From assembly GCA_030272585.1 (NCBI GenBank), contig BSYQ01000008.1, positions 1 to 64,000 of the forward strand: a stretch of 64,000 bases of DNA. The letters are read 5' to 3'. The translations under genes and the position numbers were made by a program. The DNA comes from Bryopsis sp. KO-2023 (lineage: Eukaryota; Chlorophyta; Ulvophyceae; Bryopsidales; Bryopsidaceae). Shown here one piece after another: positions 40,801-49,000 of this stretch; within the stretch, counting starts at the first letter, position 1; each line of letters opens with the position of its first letter. Under the pieces are notes generated by a model. That model saw only the letters and a program-made list of their open reading frames with translations. It ran no database searches and was not told where the DNA came from.

Positions 40801-41958
40801 CTTTTGCAGCCGTTGCCTATCCCAGACCAGAAATGGGAACAGATCACGACGGACTTGGTTACCGACCTACCGTCTTCCCATGGCTTCACAGCAATCGCTG
40901 TCTTTGTAGACCGATTGACGAAGTATGCGAGGTTCGTACCCTGTAACAAAACTATCACGGCGCCAGAATACGCAAAGCTGTTCGTGGAGAACATATACAA
41001 ACACTACGGGCTGCCTAAAATTATAGTTTCGGATCGGGATCCAAGGTTCACAAGTTTGTTCTGGACCTCCCTTTTCAAACTTTTAGGTACTCAGCTCCGG
41101 ATGAGCACTGCATACCATCCTCAAACGGATGGGCAGTCGGAAGTCACCATCCGGGTGCTGGAGGATTTCCTGCGTCCGTATGTGGAACGGTATCCAGACC
41201 GTTGGGTGGATTATTTGCCGACCGCGGAATTTGCCGCAAATAATTCACGGAATGTCTCCACAGGCTACGCGCCAGCCCATCTTCTGTATGGCCAGAACAT
41301 GGGGCAGATAGTTGTTGCCAGGAAGGGAGTTCGGACGGGCGATGAATCGGAAATGGCGGCTGAGATGGTACGTCGAATGGACGACCAAATGCGAAACGCT
41401 AAGGCGAAATACGCAGAGGCACAGAACCGCATGTGCACCTCAGCAAACAAACGTCGAAGGAAAGTGGATTTTCAGGTTGGCGATGAAGTGCTGGTACAAA
41501 GCAAGTATATTCCCCTTGCTTCACTTCAGAAAATCCCACCGAAAATCCGCCGACGATTTGTTGGACCTTTCCGGGTGGCTAGCCGAATTGGGGCTGTCGC
41601 CTACCGTCTTGACCTTCCCGACCACTGGAAAATCCACCCAACTTTCCATGTGTCGAAACTGAAGGCTTACTCTCGGCTTGATGACGATCAGCGAGAGATA
41701 GACGCTCCAAAGGGGGAGCTAGTGGATGGAACCATCGAATTCGAGGTCGAGCGCATCCTCAGAGATCGGGGCACTACTCGCAAGGAGTACCTGATCCTTT
41801 GGAAGGGCTACGATTTGATGGAATCCACCTGGGAGCCAGAAAGCCACCTGGCCAATGCCCAGGACTTGCTTAAGGAGTACTTAGCCAACAAACCGGAGAA
41901 TAAACAAGTGACCCAGTCTAAGAAAAAGACTAGGGCCCAACGCAGAACTCGAACCTAA
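37867..41958 (+). CDS. pol: Gypsy-1B Pol (protease, RT, RNase H, integrase, chromodomain)
   Basis: The product is the same as Gypsy-1A Pol, with protease DCGA, RT FIDD, the four RNase H acidic residues, integrase D,D35E and C-terminal chromodomain all present. The frame is open from 37840; the first ATG is 37867, but access by frameshift from gag is more likely. With both Gag and Pol intact and near-identical LTRs this copy could still be mobile, unless the shortened third ORF is needed. Confidence 0.96.
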   Translation: MVKRKSRMNRAQTRSAKRRRARRHRYKQRQKLLRKERLARNAEVNKRAQGEIEKNATQGAEGSIMSAKLETRSSKCSTLTRTSSESSSEPVDSVHGDLGSPEGTENSVSFPPQGTKRSPEGREPARESNKPATRSPPTDESAAPVQGTGRGQKVDEGQYSPSERMLPLGGPNHLKFMGYEIRARLGGVPISAYVDCGATENYITKKLVTRLKLETTECKKGVTLADGTLCSLDRRCEDLQLRMGTYTTTLSADVFPNLSYDMILGLPWLMQTNPKLDFATGTLKVPVGAGWTTVPMKERPSDYLQHLAPAIDTVSAKKLFSLVKNSPEIDQAYLVVVRPTTPEDMAHLMQYPYPGIPEERLNATGTTPAYLQPDVEKVMHSGLDPRIKAVLTSFKDVFPKDLPPGVPPVRKGHEFKVDLEDEQMTPIHRPLYKLSPAELDEVRTQVDYLLEQRKIRPSESPWGAPILFVPKKDGGLRMCVDYRWINKFTVKNRYPLPLPEELMDRLARAKIYTKIDLRSGYWQFPVRPKDTPKTAFRTRYGHFEFLVCPFGMTNCPAQFQTMVQDLLGEFLDEFVVVFIDDILVFSNSVEEHVEHLKLVFERLRKHKLYAKASKCEVGVAETDYLGYHLSEKGLQPMQDKVKAIQQWKELTSVTDVRSFLGMVSYYRKFIPEFARIASPLTDLTKKDTVWEWGLNQRNAYNELKDRISRAPILLLPDPAKEYTVITDASGTAYGAVLTQDHGKGLQPIAYLSRRLKPAETRYSAYERELGAIAYALAQWRHYLEGCDGGVKVLTDHKPITHFMNQSTLSRTQTRWLNSGFFQSIGPKIVYIQGKANVLADALSRSLPGPPDQLNNLSTWEVAEKEAWKEALRSDEQLKPIFERMERGVSPQYKLDDGFLYYTKTDPGPSLLVVPASFQKRILEEHHDVPSAGHVGADRMTEVLTRSYWWKGVGLAVKAYVKTCPTCQLNKSDLQRQKGLLQPLPIPDQKWEQITTDLVTDLPSSHGFTAIAVFVDRLTKYARFVPCNKTITAPEYAKLFVENIYKHYGLPKIIVSDRDPRFTSLFWTSLFKLLGTQLRMSTAYHPQTDGQSEVTIRVLEDFLRPYVERYPDRWVDYLPTAEFAANNSRNVSTGYAPAHLLYGQNMGQIVVARKGVRTGDESEMAAEMVRRMDDQMRNAKAKYAEAQNRMCTSANKRRRKVDFQVGDEVLVQSKYIPLASLQKIPPKIRRRFVGPFRVASRIGAVAYRLDLPDHWKIHPTFHVSKLKAYSRLDDDQREIDAPKGELVDGTIEFEVERILRDRGTTRKEYLILWKGYDLMESTWEPESHLANAQDLLKEYLANKPENKQVTQSKKKTRAQRRTRT
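37870..37876 (+). promoter_or_regulatory. Probable -1 frameshift heptamer GTTAAAC (Gypsy-1B)
   Basis: Same position relative to the gag stop as in Gypsy-1A: G-TTA-AAC in the gag frame. It leads into the pol frame. Confidence 0.7.
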
Positions 41959-42577
41959 ACAGGGATCATTACCACTCTGTTCACGCTCGACTTACTACTA
42001 TCCTTCCAGCTGGGGGAAAAATATTAAGCCGAGAAAGTCGATTTGGAACGCTATCCAGATGGGATACCAAAAAGACTTAGGAAAAGAGCACCAAGTAGAA
42101 CTCCCGGAAAAGCCTAGGGAAAGTTTCCATCTTTTCCTAGGGAAAGTTTCCATCTTTTCCGGCGAACGGGTTGCTATCTTTTCCCGTGACAGAACTGTGA
42201 ACGGTTCGCAGGACGGGCTAGGGGTCAGTTTTCTTTCCGGGGAGGTTTACCTAACGCACAACTCACACGCTCATAGCGACTGACAACAGGTGATGGGGAC
42301 ATTGGATCAAGTGATGGGTTAATGTCCGACCTGGAGGTCACGTGATTGCGCCGCAGGTGGAACTGAGTTGACATAAGCAAGTTAGGGTAAAATCAAATAG
42401 GCACGAACCCGTGTGGTGACGGCGACCTCCATAGAGTGTCACGTTACCGAGGTACGTTAGCTAATACGCCTAGCGTATCTTAAAGCGGACTTGCGATCAT
42501 TTTGGCCTGGTTATTCTCGGCGCGCATACAGAAAAGTCGGAGACTAGTCGGAGAACAAAGCGCAGCCAACAAAGAGA
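41959..42577 (+). other. Gypsy-1B region between pol and the third ORF
   Basis: Same 619-base spacer as in 1A with the 23-bp direct repeat near 42113-42158. No ORF of note. Confidence 0.55.
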
Positions 42578-43693
42578 ATGCCAAAGCACAGCCCGATCAT
42601 GTGGCGCAGTGGTGATAAGGCGGTTGAGGGAAAGGAGTCGAGTGGAAAACAACCGGGTGGCAGCGGAAAAACGAAAGGCAGTGGCGGCGAGAAAGGCGGA
42701 AAAGGAAAAAGTGGAACTCTCGCCGACGCTTGCCCACCCAGAGGGGAACCCAAACCACTTATCACACCACCTAAGGCGAAAATCATGAAAACTCTCCCAG
42801 CTCCTTCGGTGCTTTCGAAACTTCGGAACTTCGAAACATCGTTGCTCAAAGGAACCTCCAAGATCGTAATTCGCCCACCGACAGAGTTGCCGGAAAAACT
42901 GCCGGAAAAACCTAGTTCCAGAACAGGAAAAACACTCGACCGGGACGCCGACCCAGCTACTCTCCAAGCTAGGTGTCAACGGTTACAGGACGATGTGTTG
43001 GAACTCCGTGCAGAACGCGACGCACAACGCGCGCGGGCGGATCAGGCAGAGAAGCACCTGAAAAAGTTTGAGGGTGTAGCTCAAAGACTCTGCAATCAAG
43101 TAACCCAACTTGAACACGATCTGGAAATCGCCCGGCAGGCGAGAGGAACCGCTGAACAGGAGCTGAAACAGCTTCACAAGGAGCTCGATTCTGCGAACCA
43201 GACGCAGAAGAAGCTGAAAACGCAGCTGACGAAACAGCAGCCGCACCTGACGTCCACAGACGAAAGGTCGGCCTGGCAAACGGCTGTGTACTCGTCTGAG
43301 GCACAGTCCGGGTTGATGAGCCGGTTGCTCCACAGCGTTCCCGCACGCCTTGGGGACTATGTGGAAAACCTTTGTCGGGCGACGATGGACGACATCATCG
43401 AGCAGGGTGCTGGAGCTGCTGCTGCGATCAGAGACGGAGAGGAGCCGGTCTACTACGGCAAGGGAAACGTTCCGGTTAACCACCGGCTTGCCGGGTATGA
43501 CTATGCGCAGGTGGATAAAACGCTGGACAGGATCAGAAATCGTGCACCGGGACACTTCGAAGTTCCCGACGTTGCAGACGATATGATCTCTGAGCCACAA
43601 CCCAGGAGAATCCGCGACCTAACCGGGGGACAGACCGGGGGAAAGACCGACGAAAAGTCGGCGCCCAAGAAAAGGAAGGAGAAAGTGGGCTGA
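42578..43693 (+). CDS. Gypsy-1B third ORF, truncated (371 aa)
   Basis: The ORF is open from ATG 42578 through the basic N-terminus, the coiled coil (about 120-235) and a following region (about 240-360) that in 1A is split by insertions. It ends early because a 389-bp deletion relative to 1A (31258-31646) shifts the frame into a stop a few codons later. One base differs from 1A near 42666 (Gly here, Arg in 1A). No transmembrane or signal segment is seen. Function unknown. It is the best-preserved N-terminal copy of this ORF in the window. Confidence 0.85.
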   Translation: MPKHSPIMWRSGDKAVEGKESSGKQPGGSGKTKGSGGEKGGKGKSGTLADACPPRGEPKPLITPPKAKIMKTLPAPSVLSKLRNFETSLLKGTSKIVIRPPTELPEKLPEKPSSRTGKTLDRDADPATLQARCQRLQDDVLELRAERDAQRARADQAEKHLKKFEGVAQRLCNQVTQLEHDLEIARQARGTAEQELKQLHKELDSANQTQKKLKTQLTKQQPHLTSTDERSAWQTAVYSSEAQSGLMSRLLHSVPARLGDYVENLCRATMDDIIEQGAGAAAAIRDGEEPVYYGKGNVPVNHRLAGYDYAQVDKTLDRIRNRAPGHFEVPDVADDMISEPQPRRIRDLTGGQTGGKTDEKSAPKKRKEKVG

Positions 43694-44242
43694 GGAGTAT
43701 GAGAAGCAGGAAAAAGAGAGAACACCCGAACCAGAAACAAAAGGAGAACAGGACCCAGAACAGGACGAAGGAAAAAGTCCTTCCGTGTCCAGCAGGAGTC
43801 CATCCTCGGAGCCCTCGTCTTTGGGACCTCTTCCTCCACCTTTGGATGAGGATTTCCCTCCTTTGGATGTGGATGAGGACGAGCCTCCGATCGACTTGGT
43901 GGCGGAGCCAGTCGATGAACCAGCTGACGAACCAGCTGAACAACCAGCTGGCGGCTGAGATGGGTTCTGGAGTGACAACGAAAAGCAGACCAAGCCGGAG
44001 ACCAAGCTACCGTCCAAGCCAGAGACCAAGCCTCAAGACAGAACGGGGTTTTTCTGTGGGGTTGAGCATGGGTTTGGTTTGGGATTTTTCATCGGTTTGT
44101 TTGGGGTTTAGTTTGACGTTTAGTTGGGGTTTTTGTTGTGGGTTTGTTTGGGGTTTCTTTTTCTTCTAGTTCGACCTTTTTCTTTCTTTCTTTCCAGGGT
44201 TGTGACGGGTGTGGACACCCTCTCGTGGGGGGGGGGACAAAT
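43694..44242 (+). other. Gypsy-1B remnant of third-ORF tail and 3' untranslated region
   Basis: Out-of-frame remainder of the acidic tail (to about 43958), then T/G-rich untranslated sequence and the ten-G polypurine tract at about 44227-44236. It matches 31651-32207 of Gypsy-1A with substitutions. Confidence 0.75.
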
Positions 44243-44346
44243 TGATAGTAGTAACTCGGGTTTAGGGTTATTGTGTAGTACAATGGGATGTACGACAGGG
44301 TTTATAGGGCAGGGGGCCCTCCTGTAAAAATTAATCTTCCCAGTGA

Positions 44347-44379
<33 letters not shown>

Positions 44380-44411
44380 CTTGTGTCTCGGGGTCCTAGA
44401 CCCCCTTATCA
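44243..44411 (+). repeat. Gypsy-1B 3' LTR (169 bp)
   Basis: It is four bases shorter than the other LTRs within the dinucleotide runs and has one G-to-A change (CCTAGACCC). It abuts Gypsy-3, and its last three bases create the stop codon of the Gypsy-3 third ORF read on the minus strand. Confidence 0.95.
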
Positions 44412-45719
44412 AGTTGCCTTGTGACGTTTGAGCAGCGTCTCCTCCAGCTCCTTTGCAATCTTTGATGGACGCATTCTCTTGCGGGTCGGTGGTGTCGTCT
44501 TGATTGGCTTGGGCTTGGGCTTGATCGTGTCCGTCTTAGCTTTGGCGGCTGCTGCTTTGTCGGCTGCAGCTTTGTCGGATTTCAACTTGTCGGCTGCAGC
44601 TTTGTCGGACTTAGCCTTGTCGGCCTTAGCTTTGTCGGACTTCAATTTGTCGGCCTTCAGAATGTCGGCCGCTGCCTTGGCTGCCTCCGCAGCTTCCTTT
44701 TCTTTTCGGTGTTGTTCATCTTCCGAGGAATCACTGTCGTCATCGCTGCTGTCGTCCTCGTTTGTCGGCTGCGATGGTGGTTGGCCCATCATTCTTGCAA
44801 TCTTCGTGGCCTCCCTTGTGAGTCTCCCATCCCAGTCTCGGACATGCTTCAGTTCATTCGCGGGCGGCAAGCTTGTATGCGTCAGGGTGATTTCTTTTAT
44901 CTTGTGGATGTCTACCACATCTTGAAATTTCCCCTTATGCAACAGCGACATTTGATCGGACAGAGTGTGGAGCTTCCCTTGGACGACTCCAGTTGCCATG
45001 GCCGCCAAATCTTGTGGGAATTTTTCCAAGATTTGACGAAGCCTGGCCGCCTCTGCTCTGGATGCTAGCAGCTCTGTCATCATAATCTTGGTCTCGAGCG
45101 CGACTCGCTCACCACGTTTGTCCGCCGCTTTTTCCGCCTTGAGGGCCGCCACCTCTTTCTCCAACTGCTTCAGCGCTTGGAAGCGTTTTGTCTGAGCTTC
45201 CCGCAATTCCTTGTTTTCCTTGATATAGAAGGACTGATCCTTCAGCGCAGTTTGGAGGTTGTTTTTCACGGAGCCCAACTCCGAAGTGATGCAGATTTTC
45301 TCTTGTCGGACAGCCTGGTTTTCCTCTTCCAGCGTTTTGATTGTTGTCCGGGCTTCCTTCAACTCAGAAGCTAATCCCCGTGCATTCACTTTGGCATCAC
45401 TGATTGCTTGTTGGAATGTCCGAAATTTCTGGTGGTAGTCGGCCTCTTCTTTAGCCCGCTCTTCCGCATGTTTTTGAGCCGCTTCCCTCATCAGTGCTTC
45501 TTGTTCGGCAAGTTTGTCGGCCAGTTCATCTCGATGGCCTACTCCTTCTTGAGCGAGTTTGTTTACGTCCGTCAATTGCTGGAGCAATGCTGTGTTTGCC
45601 GTCAAAGCCTTGTTGCTTACTTCCACAGCTTCCGCTAATTCCTTTCCATATTTGTCTCGTTCCATTCGCAAACGCGTGATTTGCTCATCCTTGCTTTCAC
45701 GGTTGCCTTTGGAAGACAT
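44409..45719 (-). CDS. Gypsy-3 third ORF, coiled-coil protein (436 aa, C-terminus cut)
   Basis: ATG at 45719 (MSSKGNRESK) is chosen because a TATA-like box lies upstream and the frame before it is not protein-like. Nearly the whole N-terminal 230 residues is heptad-rich coiled coil (for example ELKEARTTIKTLEEENQAV). A mixed region follows, then an acidic Ser/Asp run, then a Lys/Ala/Asp repeat zone (SDKAKADKAK and similar, about 355-410) and a basic end. The stop codon comes from the adjoining Gypsy-1B LTR, so the natural C-terminus is lost. There is no membrane segment. Position and coiled coil match the Gypsy-1 third ORF; sequence homology between them is not obvious by eye. Role unknown. 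Confidence 0.82.
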   Translation of the reverse strand: MSSKGNRESKDEQITRLRMERDKYGKELAEAVEVSNKALTANTALLQQLTDVNKLAQEGVGHRDELADKLAEQEALMREAAQKHAEERAKEEADYHQKFRTFQQAISDAKVNARGLASELKEARTTIKTLEEENQAVRQEKICITSELGSVKNNLQTALKDQSFYIKENKELREAQTKRFQALKQLEKEVAALKAEKAADKRGERVALETKIMMTELLASRAEAARLRQILEKFPQDLAAMATGVVQGKLHTLSDQMSLLHKGKFQDVVDIHKIKEITLTHTSLPPANELKHVRDWDGRLTREATKIARMMGQPPSQPTNEDDSSDDDSDSSEDEQHRKEKEAAEAAKAAADILKADKLKSDKAKADKAKSDKAAADKLKSDKAAADKAAAAKAKTDTIKPKPKPIKTTPPTRKRMRPSKIAKELEETLLKRHKAT

Positions 45720-45836
45720 AGCTGCTGGACGGTCTCTCCGCAAACACACACACGCACACTTCGCTCTTTGCTGAACTCGGCTCCGTTTACTGGGTTGCTC
45801 GAAAGTGAAAAATGGTGCGGAGGGTTGAAGAAGTGG

Positions 45837-45846
45837 GTATATATAC
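45837..45846 (-). promoter_or_regulatory. TATA-like box upstream of the Gypsy-3 third ORF
   Basis: On the minus strand GTATATATAC lies about 120 bases before the ATG at 45719 and after the pol stop at 46049. That would leave an untranslated leader of roughly 90 bases. It suggests a separate internal transcript for the third ORF. This is inference from position and motif only. Confidence 0.45.
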
Positions 45847-46048
45847 AAGTGGTAGAGTCATCCACTTGTCACCGATGGCTGACCTCCTCTATTGAGAGTC
45901 GCCTCAGTCAGATTCTAGCCCGCTTTGTAATTACCCTCAACCCCTTGACTGTGTACTGATTAGCTTGCTCCTCCAGATGTATTTGATTGTGGGTGAACTG
46001 ATACCATCCTCTCACCATCGTTCCCATCCCCACATCAATCTGTGTCAT

Positions 46049-49000
46049 CTAGAGAGCTAACCCCCGCCGCCTTGTCCGTCTCTTTGCCCGTTCTGATCGG
46101 ACTTCTTCTTTAGTCGGCAAGCGCGTGCGGTTCTTCAAGTACTCAGCCAAAAGGTCGCTGGCATTGGCCAGGTGGGCTTCTGGCTCCCAGGTGGCTTCCA
46201 TCAAATCAAAGCCCTTCCACAAAACCAAGTACTCCTTACGGTTGGAGGCTCCTCGGTCCCGCAGAATACGCTCCACCTCGTATTCGATGGTGCCATCCAC
46301 CAATTCCCCTTCGGGAAGTTCCACCTCCCGCTTATCATCTTCCGACAAGCGGTTGTATGCCTTCAGCTTGGAAACATGGAAGGTGGCATGTATAGTCCAA
46401 TGGGGTGGAAGTTTGAGACGGTAGGCCACTGTGGATATGACCTTGTCCACAACGAATGGTCCGACAAAACGTCGACGAAGTTTAGGTGGGATCTTTTGTA
46501 GGGAGTGCAATGGTATGAAGGCACTCTTCACCAATACTTCATCCCCCGTTTTAAACGTCACTTCTCGTCGCTTTTTGTTGGCCTGGACACACATCCGCTC
46601 TTGTGCGGTTGCATACTGCTGCTTTGCCTGCTGCAGTTGTTCGTCCATCCTCTTGACCATTTCGGTTGCCATTTCGGACTCCTCTTTTGCCGTCAACTTC
46701 CTATGCACAGTAATCTGGCCCATATGCTGCCCATACAACAAATGCGCTGGGGCATAGCCTGTGGATACATTGCGGGAGTTATTGGCAGCGAATTCTGCTG
46801 TCGCCAAAAACTCTACCCAACGGTCTGGGTACCGTTCCACAAAAGGCCGCAAGAAATCCTCCAACACCCGAATTGTTACTTCAGACTGCCCATCCGTTTG
46901 TGGATGATAGGCAGTGCTCATTCGGAGTTGGGTTCCCAACAGTGAAAACATCGACCGCCAGAAGGAACTTGTGAATCTGGGGTCACGATCTGAGATGATC
47001 ACTTTGGGAAGGCCATAGTGTTTGTAGATTTTGTCCACAAACAACTTCGCATATTCTGGGGCGGTTATTTCCTTGGTGCACGGTGCAAAGCGAACGTACT
47101 TGGTTAACCGATCAACAAATACCGCAATGGCGGTAAACCCATGTGACTTTGGTAAATCAGTCACGAGGTCAGTGGTAATCTGTTCCCACTTTGCTGACGG
47201 AATTGGGAGTGGCTGCAAAAGTCCTTTTTGCTTTGTCGTATCAGCTTTCGTCCGCTGACAGACAGGACATGTCCGCACATATGCTTGAACATCCTTGCCA
47301 ACTCCTTTCCACCAATAGTATCGCTTCAGCACATCCATGGTGCGGGCCGCGCCTGCATGGCCGGCACTCGGCACATCATGGAATTCCCCCATCACCTTTT
47401 CCCGGTATCCGTTCGGTACCACTAATACTTTGTCTGAGGTGGGAGTTGCTTGGTAATACAACCAACCATCCTCTCGAGAAAGTTTCGTGGGTTTACCCTC
47501 TTGGATTTTCTTGACTTCCGCTTGCAGTTTTTGATCTTCTGCAATAGCGGTCTTCCATGCATCCGCTTCATCTACCACCCAGGTCGACAAAGCATGAATT
47601 TGATCCTTAGCATCAGGAAGGCTTCGGGATAACGCATCCGCCAAAACGTTGGCTTTGCCAGGAACATAGACGATTGTTGGACCTATGGAATCAAAAAACC
47701 CTGACCTCCACCATCGGGCTTGGGTCCGCGACATTGTTGCTTGGGTCATGAAGTAGGTTAACGGCTGATGGTCCGTCATAACCGTAACCTCCCCAGGCGC
47801 TCCTTCGAGATAATGTCGCCATTGGCTAAGCGCATATGCTATAGCCCCCAGCTCTCGCTCGTAAGCGGAATATCGTGTCTCAGCTGGTTTTAGTCGTCTT
47901 GAAAGGTAAGCTATTGGCTGTAGCCCCTTTCCATGGTCCTGACACAAAACTGCTCCATATGCAGTCCCTGATGCGTCCGTTATTACGGTGTACTTGAGCA
48001 GCGAATCGGGTAGGAGAAGGATCGGTGTGCGGGTAATCTTTTCCTTGAGTTTGCCGAAAGCTTCCCGTTGCAGAGGTCCCCACGTCCACACATGATTCTT
48101 TTTGATGAGATCATGCAAGGGTCCTGCAATTCGAGCAAACTCTGGTATAAACTTACGATAGTAAGATACCATGCCCAAGAAACTTCGCACATCCGTCACT
48201 GAGCTCAGCTCCTTCCACTCTTGTATAGCCCGCACTTTGTCGCTCATTGGCTGCAGGCCTTTTCCCGACAGATGATACCCCAAATAGTCGGTCTCGCTGA
48301 CCCCTACTTCGCACTTGCTTGCTTTGGCGTACAATTTATACTTTGCAAGGCGTTCGAATACTTGTTTCAAATGATCGACATGTTCCTCCACTGAGTTGGA
48401 AAACACCAAGATGTCGTCAATGAAAACAACCACAAAGTGGTCCAAAAACTCGCCCAACAAATCCTGCACCATTGTCTGGAACTGGGCTGGACAGTTGGAC
48501 ATTCCGAAAGGACAGACGAGAAACTCGAAATGTCCGTATCTTGTTCGGAAGGCGGTTTTTGCAGTATCCTTCGGGCGAACTGGAAATTGCCAGTACCCCG
48601 AACGTAGGTCGATCTTCGTGTAGATCTTTGCTTTAGCGAGCCGATCCATCAATTCCTCCGGAAGTGGAAGTGGATAGCGGTTTTTGATTGTGTATTTGTT
48701 GATCCAACGATAATCAACACACATCCGCAATCCGCCGTCTTTCTTTGGAACGAAGAGTATGGGAGCACCCCAGGGACTCTCTGACGGCCGTATCTTCCGT
48801 TGTTCCAGTAGGTAGTCCACCTGTGTCCGAACTTCATCCAATTCTGCTGGAGAAAGTTTGTACAACGGACGATGGATTGGGCTCATACTCTCGTCCTCGA
48901 GGTCCACCTTGAATTCGTGGCCCTTACGGACTGGAGGTATGCCAGGTGGGAGATCTTTGGGAAAAACATGGCTGTATTCCTCCACCACAGAACGGATTGC

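Larger units (their letters stand above)
34137..44411 (+). mobile_element. Gypsy-1B: second copy of Gypsy-1 (10275 bp), no nested insertions
   Basis: Same plan as Gypsy-1A with identical Gag and Pol products. It preserves the empty sites of both nested insertions of 1A. It has its own 389-bp deletion in the third ORF. The left flank is satellite CGTGC, the right flank is AGTTG from Gypsy-3, so there is no matching target duplication. This suggests the copy is a recombinant of two insertions, or that its right side was replaced. Confidence 0.96.
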
